Source: Brevibacillus_C sp046036945
Lineage (GTDB): Bacteria; Bacillota; Bacilli; Brevibacillales; Brevibacillaceae
Assembly: GCF_046036945.1 (NCBI RefSeq)
Contig: NZ_JBJQOQ010000003.1
Location: 1-64,000, forward strand
Direction of reading: 5' to 3'
DNA length: 64,000 bases
Positions 39,655-49,328 of this stretch are shown here, in pieces. The notes below the pieces were generated by a model. The model had not been told where the DNA came from and searched no databases. It saw only the letters and a program-made list of their open reading frames with translations. A program made the position numbers and the translations under genes. Position 1 is the stretch's first letter; every line of letters starts with the position of its first letter.

Positions 39655-41295
39655 TCACTCCTCCAGAGTGGACAAGTCACCCGTCGGCAGTTCCAGTTCC
39701 CAGGCTTTCAATACGCGCCGCATGATCTTGCCGCTGCGGGTCTTGGGCAGCGAATCCCGGAAAGCGATCTCACGCGGAGCGGCATGCGCGGCCAGGTTCT
39801 TGCGGACGAACTCCTTGATCTCCTCGCCCAGCCGCTCACTGGCCTCGTATCCCTTGCGCAGCACCACAAAAGCTTTGATCACTTCGCCTCGCACCGGATC
39901 GGGAATGCCGATCACTCCGGCTTCCGCTACGGCAGGGTGCTCTACCAGCTTGCTCTCCACTTCAAAAGGACCTACCCTCTCGCCGGAGGTATTGATGACG
40001 TCATCGATCCGCCCCTGAAACCAAAAGTATCCGTCTTCGTCCTTGTAGGCCGAATCCCCGGAAATGTACCAGCCATGTTGAAAATACGATTGGTATTTGG
40101 CCTCGTTGCCCCAGATCGTTCGCATCATCGCCGGCCATGGCGGCCTGATCGCCAAATTGCCCATGACCCCGGCCGGCAGTTCTTTGCCTTGTGCATCTAC
40201 TATGGCGAGATGAATCCCCGGAAGCGGCATGCCCATCGAACCGGGCCGGACTGGCAAGCCAGGACGGTTGGCGCAGATGGTAGAGCCTGTCTCCGTCATC
40301 CACCAATTATCGTAGATCTGCTTGCCCAGCACCTGCTCGCCCCAGCGGATCACCTCCGGATTGAGCGGCTCGCCCGCCGAGAGGATATGGCGCAGACGGC
40401 TGAGGTCAAACTGCCGCGGCAGATCGTCCCCCGCCGCCATCAACATCCGGAATGCCGTCGGAGCGCTGAACCAGACGTTTACCCCATATTTCTCAAGAGT
40501 GGCATACCAATCCTCCGGACGAAACCGTCCGCCGCGAACAACGATTGTCACTCCGTGCAGCCAGGGGGCGAACAGCCCGGCAGAGGTTCCCGTGATCCAG
40601 CCCGGGTCCGCCGTACACCAGTACACATCCCCCGGACGAAAGTCGTAGACGACCGCTCCTGAGACGTACTGGTGAACCAGTCCCGCATGCACGTGCAGCA
40701 CGCCCTTTGGCTTGCCTGTCGAACCCGATGTGTAGTGGAGATACAAGCCGGACTCGCCGTCCACTTGTTCAATCAGCGGTTCGTCAGAGGCGGTCATGAG
40801 CTGATCGTACGAGACGACACGGTGACCGGCTGTCTGCGGGATCTCGCCGACCACGATGACGTGCCGAAGCTGCGGCAGCTCATCGATGGGAATGCGCGGC
40901 AGCAGCGATGGAGTCGTCACGATCGCCGCGGCGCCGCTGTCTTGCAAACGGTCGTGCACGGCTGCTTCCATAAACGCCTCGAACAGGGGTCCTGCGATCC
41001 CGCCGACCCGTACGATCCCGATCAGTGCAATATACAGTTCCGGACACCTTGGCATGAACAGGAATACGCGCTCTCCTTTTTTGATGCCAAGCGATTTGAG
41101 GCCGCGCCCAAAACAAGACGAGAGCCGCTGGATCTGCTCGAAGGTATACGATTCCTCCCGCTGGCCGTCGGTGAAGAAGAGAGCCGTCTGCTCCCCTTTT
41201 CCCTCGTCGACATGCCGATCCACCGCTTCGTAGACTATATTCCCCACACCATTATGCGTCCAAGGAAACCGACGCCGCGCATCTTCAAAGTTCAT
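39655..41295 (-). CDS. Acetyl-CoA synthetase-like, second paralogue
   Basis: A 546-residue paralogue of the downstream AcsA, with the same blocks: YTSGSTGKPKGVLHVH, WWMTETGS, GWYISGDSAYKDEDGYFW and PKTRSGKIMRR. The last ~20 residues (ELELPTGDLSTLEE) also match. The N-terminus is shorter. One difference in A5 (TETGS for TETGG) and others in the acyl pocket may shift it to another short-chain acid. ATG 41295 follows an AGGGGTG site. Product of a tandem duplication. Confidence 0.9.
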   Translation of the reverse strand: MNFEDARRRFPWTHNGVGNIVYEAVDRHVDEGKGEQTALFFTDGQREESYTFEQIQRLSSCFGRGLKSLGIKKGERVFLFMPRCPELYIALIGIVRVGGIAGPLFEAFMEAAVHDRLQDSGAAAIVTTPSLLPRIPIDELPQLRHVIVVGEIPQTAGHRVVSYDQLMTASDEPLIEQVDGESGLYLHYTSGSTGKPKGVLHVHAGLVHQYVSGAVVYDFRPGDVYWCTADPGWITGTSAGLFAPWLHGVTIVVRGGRFRPEDWYATLEKYGVNVWFSAPTAFRMLMAAGDDLPRQFDLSRLRHILSAGEPLNPEVIRWGEQVLGKQIYDNWWMTETGSTICANRPGLPVRPGSMGMPLPGIHLAIVDAQGKELPAGVMGNLAIRPPWPAMMRTIWGNEAKYQSYFQHGWYISGDSAYKDEDGYFWFQGRIDDVINTSGERVGPFEVESKLVEHPAVAEAGVIGIPDPVRGEVIKAFVVLRKGYEASERLGEEIKEFVRKNLAAHAAPREIAFRDSLPKTRSGKIMRRVLKAWELELPTGDLSTLEE

Positions 41296-41461
41296 CGGAT
41301 CACCCCTCCTGTATTCCAGGTACAGTATATTCGGTTTATCTCGTAAGAATATTTCTACTTTTCCACCGCATCTCCTTCCAGTATATACTTCCGCCGTCTT
41401 TTACGTATGTGTAGTATAATCATAAAGTATGGATTCTATCGATAGAAGAGGTGATAGTCCG

Positions 41462-42364
41462 ATGTTATGGCCAATTGCCTTGCTCGCTTTTGCCGGCCTT
41501 GGCTTCAAGGCGTACCGCAATACCTTCCATCCGACAATCAACCGCGTCTCGATCGGCATCGCCCGAGAGAAGCGTGATATAAACGAAGCTTTTTCGCCTG
41601 TTCGCATTCTTCACTTGTCCGATTTGCACATGGAAAATATTTCGATCAAACCGGAGGCGCTCGTAGCCGATCTGGCTGGCGAAGCGCTTGATTTGATCGC
41701 GATCACCGGTGACTTTCTGGACCGCGAGTACAATATCCCCAAAGCGGTTTCGTTTGTGGAACAGCTGCAGCAGCTCTCCCCCCGGCTCGGCACGTTTGTC
41801 GTTTTCGGCAACCACGACTACCTGCTGTCTCCGGTCAAATTGGACTTGCTGCAAAGAGAACTTGAGCGGATCGGCTGCCGCGTGCTGCGCAATGAAACGG
41901 TTACGCTCGATGCGGCTGATGTGAAGCTGCACGTCATCGGCATCGATGACTACGCCACGCGACACAGCGACCTGGCCCAATCGTTCCGGCATGTTCCCGG
42001 TGACGGGCTGCGCCTCGTGCTTACCCACGATCCCAATGTCGTGCTGGAAATGCAGGAATACGACTACGATTACCTATTGTCCGGCCACTTCCACGGCGGA
42101 CAGATCCACTGGCCGAAGCCATTTCATCTGGCCAAGATGGGGCAGCTCCCGCGGATGAACATCGTCAAGGGACTGCACTATTTGGACGGGCGGCCCTTCT
42201 ACATCAATGAAGGCCTGGGGCAAACCGGATTGAACGTGAGACTCCGTTCCCGTCCGGAGATTACCGTACACACCTTGCAGGGCCAGCCAGCCCCGCAGGC
42301 ACAAAAATCCGAGATCCTGCCCGCCCGGGAGAAAGCTGCCGTGCTGGCCGCAAGTGAAATGTAA
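41462..42364 (+). CDS. Membrane-anchored metallophosphoesterase (YkuE-like)
   Basis: A 300-residue phosphoesterase with an N-terminal hydrophobic segment (MLWPIALLAFAGLGFKAY) and the metal motifs LHLSDLHM (about 50), ITGDFLD, VVFGNHDYL, LTHDPN and LSGHFHGGQIHWP. It probably faces the outside of the membrane; YkuE-like relatives cut phosphodiesters or phospholipid intermediates. ATG 41462 follows GAGGTGATAG; an in-frame ATG at 41429 has no such site. Ends at a good terminator. Confidence 0.85.
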   Translation: MLWPIALLAFAGLGFKAYRNTFHPTINRVSIGIAREKRDINEAFSPVRILHLSDLHMENISIKPEALVADLAGEALDLIAITGDFLDREYNIPKAVSFVEQLQQLSPRLGTFVVFGNHDYLLSPVKLDLLQRELERIGCRVLRNETVTLDAADVKLHVIGIDDYATRHSDLAQSFRHVPGDGLRLVLTHDPNVVLEMQEYDYDYLLSGHFHGGQIHWPKPFHLAKMGQLPRMNIVKGLHYLDGRPFYINEGLGQTGLNVRLRSRPEITVHTLQGQPAPQAQKSEILPAREKAAVLAASEM

Positions 42365-42370
42365 GCTCAG

Positions 42371-42407
42371 AAACGCTTCCATCGCAAATGGTGGAGGCGT
42401 TTTTTTG
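42371..42407 (+). terminator. Terminator of the phosphoesterase gene
   Basis: AACGCTTCCA ... TGGAGGCGTT followed by TTTTTTTG. Confidence 0.75.
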
Positions 42408-42502
42408 CTTTGGCTGCTCGCAAACGATTGAGGTATAATCATAAGCAGCATCTTGCAATTGCGAATATTCTTTTTCCTTTATGCATGGAACGGAGGTAGC
42501 TA

Positions 42503-43534
42503 GTGATCGATAGATGGCGCCAAGAAATCGAGCGAATACGTCATACGACCAGCCTGCCGATCGAATTGATTCGTTGTTCCCTGAGTGAATGGGAGGCAAA
42601 GAAGCGGCAGTACGAACTCACGGGCGGAAAGGTTGTCATCAGCGAAGTCACGGAGACGGAAGTCTGGTTCGTCAGCGTCAGCCCGGACGTATGGCCAGAA
42701 TCTGCCCTGGCCTTGTTACCCTTGTTGCTGCAGAGAGAGCCGGATCAGGCAAAGTCCGATCAGGAAGGTATGCGGGCCTGGCTGAAGGCTTGCTACTTGG
42801 GGCAGATCGCTCCTGTTCCCATACCGCTGCAAACGTCGTGGAACTGGGTAGACGAACGAATCTGTTTTATCCTGGAGCGGACAAAGCTGGAGAGAAGCGA
42901 CTACATGGCAGCGTGGCTGGAGCTGCTGACCGATTTTTTTGACATGGGACAAAGACTGGAGCTGTATCCCCTGACCGACACCTCTGCCCTCCTCTTGCTG
43001 CCGCTCTCCCTGCTGTCTGAAGTCAAGACGGATACGGACACTGGCGAACTTCTCCGGCAGTCCCTGTTGGAGTGGGCTGCCGGCATACACGACCTGATAT
43101 CGACGGAGGCGATGGAGAACGCGAGAGTGTTTGTCGCACCGCCGATCAGACGGCCTGAACAGCTTGCCGAAGCGCTGCGCGAGCTGGCTTCCCTGTCGCG
43201 TGCCGCAAAGCGCTTCTTGCCCAAAGCGATGGTCGCTGCGACCTGGCAGTACCGCCTGGAGATGTGGGTAGCCGAGCTGCCGGAACAGGCCGTGACGCTG
43301 CTTCGCCAAACGCTGCCTTGGGCGATCCGGCTGTCGGCAGAACAGCGGGAAACTCTTGCGGCACTCTGCTCCCACAATCTAAATATAAGTGAGACAGCCC
43401 GGGCATTATACATTCACCGCAACACACTGCTCTACCGCCTGGACAGACTGAAAGAGACGACCGGATTGGATCCGCGCCAATTCTCCGATGCGCTGCTGCT
43501 GCGCCTGGCCTTGCTGTTTGGTCAAAACCGCTAA
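42503..43534 (+). CDS. PucR-type transcriptional regulator (YxkF-like)
   Basis: A 343-residue protein whose C-terminus is the PucR-family HTH (NISETARALYIHRNTLLYRL, then DRLKETTGLDPRQFSDALLLRLAL). The long N-terminal half has no clear domain. B. subtilis YxkF, a PucR-type protein, lies beside msmX, and here too the next gene is an MsmX-like ATPase 109 bases on. The start is GTG 42503 with GGAGGT five bases upstream. Likely a transcription factor; ligand unknown. Confidence 0.8.
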   Translation: MIDRWRQEIERIRHTTSLPIELIRCSLSEWEAKKRQYELTGGKVVISEVTETEVWFVSVSPDVWPESALALLPLLLQREPDQAKSDQEGMRAWLKACYLGQIAPVPIPLQTSWNWVDERICFILERTKLERSDYMAAWLELLTDFFDMGQRLELYPLTDTSALLLLPLSLLSEVKTDTDTGELLRQSLLEWAAGIHDLISTEAMENARVFVAPPIRRPEQLAEALRELASLSRAAKRFLPKAMVAATWQYRLEMWVAELPEQAVTLLRQTLPWAIRLSAEQRETLAALCSHNLNISETARALYIHRNTLLYRLDRLKETTGLDPRQFSDALLLRLALLFGQNR

Positions 43535-43643
43535 GCAAATTTGTGCAGGATCGCCATAGAGACAACCGCCCGTGTTTCGTTATAGTAAGAGTAGGAAAAT
43601 TCGGACGGGTTTGTAACACCTGTCCGTTAGGGAGGGAGTAATC

Positions 43644-44756
43644 GTGGCAGAAGTACGCCTGCATCACGTGTTTAAGCGCTATGGTAACGTCACGGCTGTA
43701 AGCGACTTTCATCTGGACATAAAAGATCGGGAATTTCTCGTATTAGTCGGCCCGTCCGGCTGCGGCAAATCGACCACACTGCGGATGGTTGCCGGATTGG
43801 AAGATATTTCCGAAGGCGATCTGTACATCGGCGACCGCCGCGTCAACGACGTGGCGCCGAAGGATCGCGATATTGCGATGGTGTTCCAAAGCTATGCGCT
43901 CTACCCGCACATGAACGTCTATGAAAACATGGCATTTGGATTAAAACTGCGCAAGTTCTCCAAAGCGGAGATTGACAACCGCATAAAAGAGACAGCGAGG
44001 ATTCTCGACATTTCGCATCTGCTGGACCGCAAGCCAAAAGCGCTTTCCGGCGGCCAGAGGCAGCGGGTGGCGCTCGGGCGGGCGATTGTTCGCGAGCCGC
44101 AAGTCTTTTTGATGGACGAACCGCTGTCCAATCTCGACGCCAAGCTGCGCGTACAGATGCGTACGGAGATTTCCAAGCTGCATCAGCGTCTGGAGACGAC
44201 CGTCATCTACGTGACCCACGATCAGACGGAAGCGATGACCATGGGCGACCGGATCGTCGTCATGAAGGACGGTTTGATTCAACAAGTGGCAACGACAAAC
44301 GATATATACAACCACCCTGTCAATCAGTTTGTCGCCAGCTTCATCGGTTCGCCCAGCATGAACTTTATTACGGGTCGGACACGCGAGGAAGCAGGCAAGG
44401 TCTGGTTTGAAGCAAGGGGGATCGACATTCAATTTCCAGACGATAAGGCTCATCTGCTCAGGGAAAACGGGTATGTCGGAAAAGAGATAACCTTCGGCAT
44501 CAGACCGGAGGACATATATAGCGACAACCAGTTTATTGCAGCCAACCCGTTTCAAAGCGTCTTCCAGGCGGAAGTCGATGTCGTGGAGAACATGGGCTCG
44601 GAGCTGTACATCTACTTCAACAACATCGGCAATGCGCAGATGGTGGCCCGCGTCGACGCCCGCGAAGGACTGCGCCCGAAGATGGCAGTCACACTCGGGA
44701 TGGACCTGTCCAAATGCCACGTGTTTGACGCCGAGTCAGAGATCGCTCTTTTTTGA
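43644..44756 (+). CDS. MsmX/UgpC-type sugar ABC transporter ATPase
   Basis: A 370-residue ATP-binding subunit of the carbohydrate CUT1 family. Walker A GPSGCGKST (about 37), Q-loop VFQSYALYPHM, LSGGQRQRVALGRA signature (about 135), Walker B VFLMDEPLSNLD, switch His in VTHDQTEAMT, and a C-terminal TOBE/MalK domain are present. In bacilli this ATPase is shared by several sugar importers, and no permease is encoded here, which fits that role. GGGAGGGAG before the GTG at 43644. Confidence 0.93.
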   Translation: MAEVRLHHVFKRYGNVTAVSDFHLDIKDREFLVLVGPSGCGKSTTLRMVAGLEDISEGDLYIGDRRVNDVAPKDRDIAMVFQSYALYPHMNVYENMAFGLKLRKFSKAEIDNRIKETARILDISHLLDRKPKALSGGQRQRVALGRAIVREPQVFLMDEPLSNLDAKLRVQMRTEISKLHQRLETTVIYVTHDQTEAMTMGDRIVVMKDGLIQQVATTNDIYNHPVNQFVASFIGSPSMNFITGRTREEAGKVWFEARGIDIQFPDDKAHLLRENGYVGKEITFGIRPEDIYSDNQFIAANPFQSVFQAEVDVVENMGSELYIYFNNIGNAQMVARVDAREGLRPKMAVTLGMDLSKCHVFDAESEIALF

Positions 44757-44780
44757 AACCCTTTGTTTGCGGTCCGGCCA

Positions 44781-44809
44781 AGGCCCCTTCGCAAACGTGG
44801 GGGCTTTTT
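44781..44809 (+). terminator. Terminator of the MsmX-like gene
   Basis: GCCCC/GGGGC stem with TTTTTG. A GTTTGCG/CGCAAAC pair overlaps it and would be an alternative fold. Confidence 0.65.
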
Positions 44810-44884
44810 GTCTTCCTCTCCAGTATTCCCCGCCAAGTGATTGCTATCCGCCGCGGAACTGGCCCCTCTCCCGGGTTAGAAGTT

Positions 44885-44911
44885 GAAAAAGCGCCTGGTT
44901 CACAGGCGCTT
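44885..44911 (-). terminator. Terminator of the RpiR gene
   Basis: AAGCGCCTG/CAGGCGCTT, loop of five, T run on the minus strand. It overlaps the stop codon. Confidence 0.8.
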
Positions 44912-45772
44912 CAGTGAGATGGCTTCGCGGATTTTTTTGATGTTGGCTACCGTTTCGTCCTGTCTGCGCAGAGACACAGCCACGTATAAAACATCGATCA
45001 AACTGAGCTGCGCCAACCGGGAGGAGAGCGCTTCCGTCCGGAATACCGTCTCACGCGAGGTAGTGAACAGGCAGACATGAGCCATTTTGACCAGCGGCGA
45101 TTTGCCGTAGCCGGTGATGCCGATGATCGTCGCTCCCGCCTCCTTGGCAATTTTCAGCGCCTCCAGAATGTCCTTGTTCGACCCGGAATGGGATATGCCG
45201 ACGACGACATCGCCCGCTTGCAAGAGGGCGGCGGACATGACCTGGTAGTGTGAATCCGTGTGGAAGACGCATGGAATGCCTGTCCGAATAAACTTGTGAT
45301 ACGCGTCTTGGGCGATAACGGCCGAACCGCCCGTTCCGTAAAACTCAATCCGTCTGGCGGCGGACAGCTTTTCGATCGCGCTGCCAAGCGCTTCCCGGTT
45401 CGCATTGGTAATTTGCAGCGTATCGCGCAGCGTCTCGATGTCCGCGGTAAAGATTTTATCGGCCAATGCCGATACGTCGTCATCGGGATGAATCTCCTGA
45501 TGGATGTTCTGCAGTGGATTTACCACTTCGCTCGCCAAGGCGATTTTCAAGGCCTGATACCCCTGAAAGTCCAGCCGCCGGCACAGGCGGAAGATGGTCG
45601 CCTCCGCGCATTCACATAAATCAGACAACGCTGTAATCGACAAGTGAATGATTTCCCCGGGATGCTCCAGAATGTAATCGGCAACCTGTTGTTCCTTTGT
45701 ACTCAATTGGGGGTACATCGCGCGAATTCGCACAAAGACGCTCTGCGGCGCACTTGCAGTGAAATTGGTCAT
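44900..45772 (-). CDS. MurR/RpiR-family transcriptional regulator
   Basis: A 290-residue regulator with an N-terminal HTH_6 (LSTKEQQVADYILEHPGEII; ALSDLCECAEATIFRLCRRL) and a C-terminal SIS sugar-isomerase domain (RRIEFYGTGGSAVIAQDAY; GDVVVGISHSGSNKDI). It senses a phosphosugar. No sugar operon adjoins it, so the target is unknown, but the sugar ABC ATPase is the nearest gene. ATG 45772 has a weak GCGGGTG site; ATG 45793 has none. Confidence 0.88.
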   Translation of the reverse strand: MTNFTASAPQSVFVRIRAMYPQLSTKEQQVADYILEHPGEIIHLSITALSDLCECAEATIFRLCRRLDFQGYQALKIALASEVVNPLQNIHQEIHPDDDVSALADKIFTADIETLRDTLQITNANREALGSAIEKLSAARRIEFYGTGGSAVIAQDAYHKFIRTGIPCVFHTDSHYQVMSAALLQAGDVVVGISHSGSNKDILEALKIAKEAGATIIGITGYGKSPLVKMAHVCLFTTSRETVFRTEALSSRLAQLSLIDVLYVAVSLRRQDETVANIKKIREAISLKRL

Positions 45773-45943
45773 AGAAACACCCGCTTTGCTCATACAAAAA
45801 AATTTTCTTGTTTTTTATTATATCCGAAAATATTTATCAAAACCAGTTGAAAACCATCCGTCTCTCCCCCCTGTTTTTTCCTTCATAAACTCTTGGCCGA
45901 CGTAGCAGGATATACCTACCTAAGAGTGTAGGGAGTGAGTCTG

Positions 45944-47362
45944 GTGAGAGCAATCGCCGCCGTTTTAGTAGCTGCTGTGCTGGTCCTTTTGGTTTCGATA
46001 CCTGTCCAGCGCTACCGCGTACAAGAGTACAACGAACCCCATCCCTCCGTCACCTCGGTTCGTTCCGATATTCCCCGGATCAACTACATCGAACAAGCGC
46101 GGGACATCAGGCGGGAGGTTGAGAGCAGGCCTCATATTAAAAAAATCCACCACAACGAGCGGGACCGCAGTCACTACGTGGAACACGAGATCGTCGTTCG
46201 CTTCTCCCCGCGGCCGGATCAGGCCACCATACAAAAAATCCTCGCGAAGGTAGACGGCAAAATCAAGCGCGATTACGGGGAATCGATGATCATCAAGTCA
46301 AATTCAAAGACCACAAAAGAGATGATGAAGGTGTTTGCTGAGCATCCCGATTCCGTATACGCCGAGCCAAACTACCTGCTTTTGCCCAACGTGGTTCCGA
46401 ACGACACCTACTACCACCGTTATCAGTGGAATTTGCCGATGATCGGTATGGAGGAAGGCTGGAACATAACGGAAGGAAGCAAAGACGTCATCGTCGCCGT
46501 AGTCGACACCGGCATCGACTTAAAACACCCGGAATTCAAAGGAAAGCTTGTCCCGGGTTACAACTTTATCGACGATAACGACGTGCCGATGGACGACAAC
46601 GGACACGGGACCCACGTCTCCGGCATCATTGCTGCCCGCACCAACAACAGCGCCGGGATTGCCGGCATGTCGTGGAATAGCAAAATCATGCCGGTCAAAG
46701 CAATTGGTGCGGACGGTTCCGGTTCGGCGTTTGACATCGCCCAAGGCATCCGCTTTGCAACAGACAACGGAGCCGACGTCATCAACCTGAGTGTCGGCAA
46801 CTACACCTCATCCGCAGCATTGCGGGAAGCCTGCCGGTACGCTTTTGACAACAATGTCATACTCGTTGCCGCCTCCGGTAACGACGACACCGACCAGCCG
46901 GGATATCCCGCCGCTTATCCGGAAGTGATGGGCGTGGCAGCAGTCGATCATCTCAAAGCCCGGGCCGATTTCTCCAACTATGGCGATTACGTCGATGTAG
47001 CCGCCCCCGGCGTCGACATACCCAGCACCTATATCGAGAGCGATTACGCTGCCTTGTCCGGCACGTCGATGGCATGTCCGCACGTGACTGCTTTTGCTTC
47101 CCTGATCCGATCCGTCAACCCCGGGATGAAAAACAGCGAAGTCATGCGCTTGATCCGAGAGACAGCCACCGATCTGGGAAAACCGGGCAAAGATCCGGAA
47201 TACGGATACGGTCTGATCAACGTGAATGCCGCACTTACTCAGCTGCAAACGGCAGAAGTGCCGCCCATTCAGCAGTCGACTGATCAGAGGCGCTACAAAG
47301 GCGGTATTGGCGGGTTTATCAGCCGCTTTTTACACCGGCTTGGCTTTGGACAGGGGCTGTAG
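45944..47362 (+). CDS. Secreted or membrane-anchored subtilase (S8 family)
   Basis: A 472-residue serine protease. An N-terminal hydrophobic segment (AIAAVLVAAVLVLLVSIPV) serves as signal or anchor; a propeptide-like domain (EIVVRFSPRPDQATIQKILA to about 145) is followed by the thermitase-like catalytic domain. Catalytic Asp-188 (VVDTGIDL), His-221 (NGHGTHVSG), oxyanion Asn (AASGND) and Ser-375 (SGTSMACPH) are intact. GTG 45944 is chosen: AGGGAG is eight bases upstream, whereas GTG 45935 overlaps it. Basic C-terminal tail. Confidence 0.93.
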   Translation: MRAIAAVLVAAVLVLLVSIPVQRYRVQEYNEPHPSVTSVRSDIPRINYIEQARDIRREVESRPHIKKIHHNERDRSHYVEHEIVVRFSPRPDQATIQKILAKVDGKIKRDYGESMIIKSNSKTTKEMMKVFAEHPDSVYAEPNYLLLPNVVPNDTYYHRYQWNLPMIGMEEGWNITEGSKDVIVAVVDTGIDLKHPEFKGKLVPGYNFIDDNDVPMDDNGHGTHVSGIIAARTNNSAGIAGMSWNSKIMPVKAIGADGSGSAFDIAQGIRFATDNGADVINLSVGNYTSSAALREACRYAFDNNVILVAASGNDDTDQPGYPAAYPEVMGVAAVDHLKARADFSNYGDYVDVAAPGVDIPSTYIESDYAALSGTSMACPHVTAFASLIRSVNPGMKNSEVMRLIRETATDLGKPGKDPEYGYGLINVNAALTQLQTAEVPPIQQSTDQRRYKGGIGGFISRFLHRLGFGQGL

Positions 47363-47370
47363 AGAAAAAC

Positions 47371-47406
47371 GAGCAGGTTCATGTTATCATGAGCCTGCTT
47401 TTTTAA
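47371..47406 (+). terminator. Terminator of the subtilase gene
   Basis: AGCAGGTTCAT/ATGAGCCTGCT with one mismatch, then TTTTTT. Confidence 0.85.
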
Positions 47407-47504
47407 TGGACAGGAAAATGTTGCAAAAAATTTTCTGAATATTTTATAAAAAGATGTTGTGCAATCACCCGGCAAAATTGTATACTATTACTACTGGCAT
47501 GATC

Positions 47505-47536
47505 CAAAAAAAAAAGCAGCTCTATTAGGAGCTGCG
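47505..47536 (-). terminator. Terminator of the YpuI-like gene
   Basis: GCAGCTC/GAGCTGC followed on the minus strand by ten T. Confidence 0.85.
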
Positions 47537-47548
47537 GTTCACTTCTGA

Positions 47549-48052
47549 TCAAACGGATGACATCACTTCATTGGTAGGAATGGTATCATTTTCAAAGTAG
47601 TGCAGATCATTGCGCATTTGCTCAAATGTCTTGGAGAGGGCAAGCGTCAATTGGCGAAGCTCCGGTATGACCTCTTTGCTGAAAACAATCGGTTCTTCTC
47701 CCGCATAGCCCATCCGGCTGTTCTCGTCGTACACTTCCCCTTTGGGATAGTAGAAGCAGTTGATGCAGGTGTGGTAAACGTTGTGCAGCACCTCTTGAGC
47801 GAATTCCTCGCTAAAGCGGGCCCTCCGGAGACATACCCCCACTTTTTCGTAGGCATTCTCCGAATTGACGAGCAGATGGCGCAAGTCGGAAAGGTAGCTC
47901 CGGTAATAAGCTTCGAACTCCTCCGGATCGCCGCTTCTCTTGACCAATTCTGACAGCGTCACCTGGTTGAGAAAGCGTTCCAACTCCATGCTTACCCTTT
48001 TTAACCGCCGAAAAGTCTCTTCACACAGCAATTTCAAGTGAGTTCCAGACAT
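47549..48052 (-). CDS. YpuI/DUF3907 family protein
   Basis: A 167-residue soluble helical protein that resembles B. subtilis YpuI (DUF3907): ELERFLNQVTL, YRSYLSDLRHLLV, LHNVYHTCINCFYYPKGEVY, YDENSRMGY and TFEQMRNDLHYFEND. Function unknown. Distribution is limited to endospore formers and relatives. Start is ATG 48052, with AAGGAGG eleven bases upstream. Single gene with its own terminator. Confidence 0.75.
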   Translation of the reverse strand: MSGTHLKLLCEETFRRLKRVSMELERFLNQVTLSELVKRSGDPEEFEAYYRSYLSDLRHLLVNSENAYEKVGVCLRRARFSEEFAQEVLHNVYHTCINCFYYPKGEVYDENSRMGYAGEEPIVFSKEVIPELRQLTLALSKTFEQMRNDLHYFENDTIPTNEVMSSV

Positions 48053-48136
48053 GGGTACCTCCTTGGGAAGAGAAATGTTAAATTAGTTCCTTTTCTATTT
48101 TATGAAACCCCTTTCAAAGATACAAGGCTTTTCTTT

Positions 48137-49327
48137 TTACAAGTTTTGCATGGTCGACAGATTTTCCACCGGCTCGATTGCCCGCTTCCGATTCCATAAA
48201 TACGCGAGAAATGCGGCAAATATGCCGATAATCGCCATGAGACAGAGCACGAGCAGATCTTGTCGAATATAGTCGAATCCATGACCTTTCGTCAAAATTT
48301 CCCGAACGGCGTGCAAAAAATACGTAAGCGGGAGCGATTGGCTGATTCCGGCGATCACCGGAGTCATGGACATGGTCGGCCAGGTGTAGCCGGAAAGCAT
48401 GAACGACGGGACGGCGATCAGCATGGCTACCTGTGTGGCCTGCAGCTGGTTGGGCGAAAAGAAGGAAATCGCCAGGCCCAGTGCCAATACCGCCACGTTA
48501 AAGATGATTCCCGCCAGCATCAGCCAGAGCGGATTGCCGTAGGAGGGGATCTGAAATCCCTTTAACAGCAAGGTGTAGGTAATCAACAGGCTGAAGGTGG
48601 ACAGGATCAGGTAGGGAAGCATTTTTCCCGCCAGCAATTGACCAAAGCTGTGTTCCCGAATCGTTTGCTGCCAGGTTCCCGCTTCCTTCTCCCGCGTCAC
48701 GGCGATGGCGATGCCGAGGAAGACGACCTGCTGCAGCACGGTCCCGCCGAGCCCGAATACCATGAACGACAAATAGCTGAACGTCGGGTTGTACAGGACT
48801 CGGTAGCGATAATCGATTCCGGTCAGAAAACTCTTCCCCTGCTCGCCCCACTCCCCTTTGGCTTCAAGCTGCTTCAGCGTAACGCCTGCGGATACCGTCT
48901 TGACGATCGTGCTCGCCGCGCGTACAGCGGTATTGGAGATCATCAGGTTGCTGCCGTCGATGATCGTCAATACCTCCGTTTGCTGCCCGCGCTTCAACTT
49001 ATCGGACAGGCCGGCCGGGATGATGATCCCGACGTAATCCTCCCCTGCATCAATCCGCCGGCTCAGTTCCGCTTCACTGTCTACCATGGCTGAGACGGCA
49101 AAGGTCTGATCCTGGTCAAAAGCGCGAATCAACTCCCTGCTCAGCTCCGACTGGTCGGCATCAAGGACGACCGTCGGCAGTTCCATTACCTTCCGTTCGC
49201 TGTAGAGGAATCCGAACAGCGTCGTATAGAGCAGGGGGACGATCAGCATCACCAGTACGATCGTCCGGTTGGCAAAAATAGATCGCCACTCGTTTAGAAA
49301 CAGTTGGGAAAGTTTATTATTCACCAC
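48137..49327 (-). CDS. ABC-2 type transporter permease (YhgE/YbhR-like)
   Basis: A 396-residue permease with one N-terminal helix (IVLVMLIVPLLYTTLFGFLY), a large extracytoplasmic domain (about 40-190) and five C-terminal helices, the layout of ABC-2 exporters such as YbhR/YhhJ. ALGLAISFFSPNQLQATQV and FMLSGYTWPTMSM are typical. It lies one base after the HlyD-like gene. No ATP-binding gene is in the operon, so its energy source, or an unlinked ATPase, is unknown. Start GTG 49327 or GTG 49324. Confidence 0.83.
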   Translation of the reverse strand: MVNNKLSQLFLNEWRSIFANRTIVLVMLIVPLLYTTLFGFLYSERKVMELPTVVLDADQSELSRELIRAFDQDQTFAVSAMVDSEAELSRRIDAGEDYVGIIIPAGLSDKLKRGQQTEVLTIIDGSNLMISNTAVRAASTIVKTVSAGVTLKQLEAKGEWGEQGKSFLTGIDYRYRVLYNPTFSYLSFMVFGLGGTVLQQVVFLGIAIAVTREKEAGTWQQTIREHSFGQLLAGKMLPYLILSTFSLLITYTLLLKGFQIPSYGNPLWLMLAGIIFNVAVLALGLAISFFSPNQLQATQVAMLIAVPSFMLSGYTWPTMSMTPVIAGISQSLPLTYFLHAVREILTKGHGFDYIRQDLLVLCLMAIIGIFAAFLAYLWNRKRAIEPVENLSTMQNL

Positions 49328-49328
49328 T

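Noticed and set aside
44767..44798. GTTTGCG/CGCAAAC pair overlapping the MsmX terminator, possibly an antiterminator
   Set aside because: It lies after a gene with no downstream gene on that strand to control.
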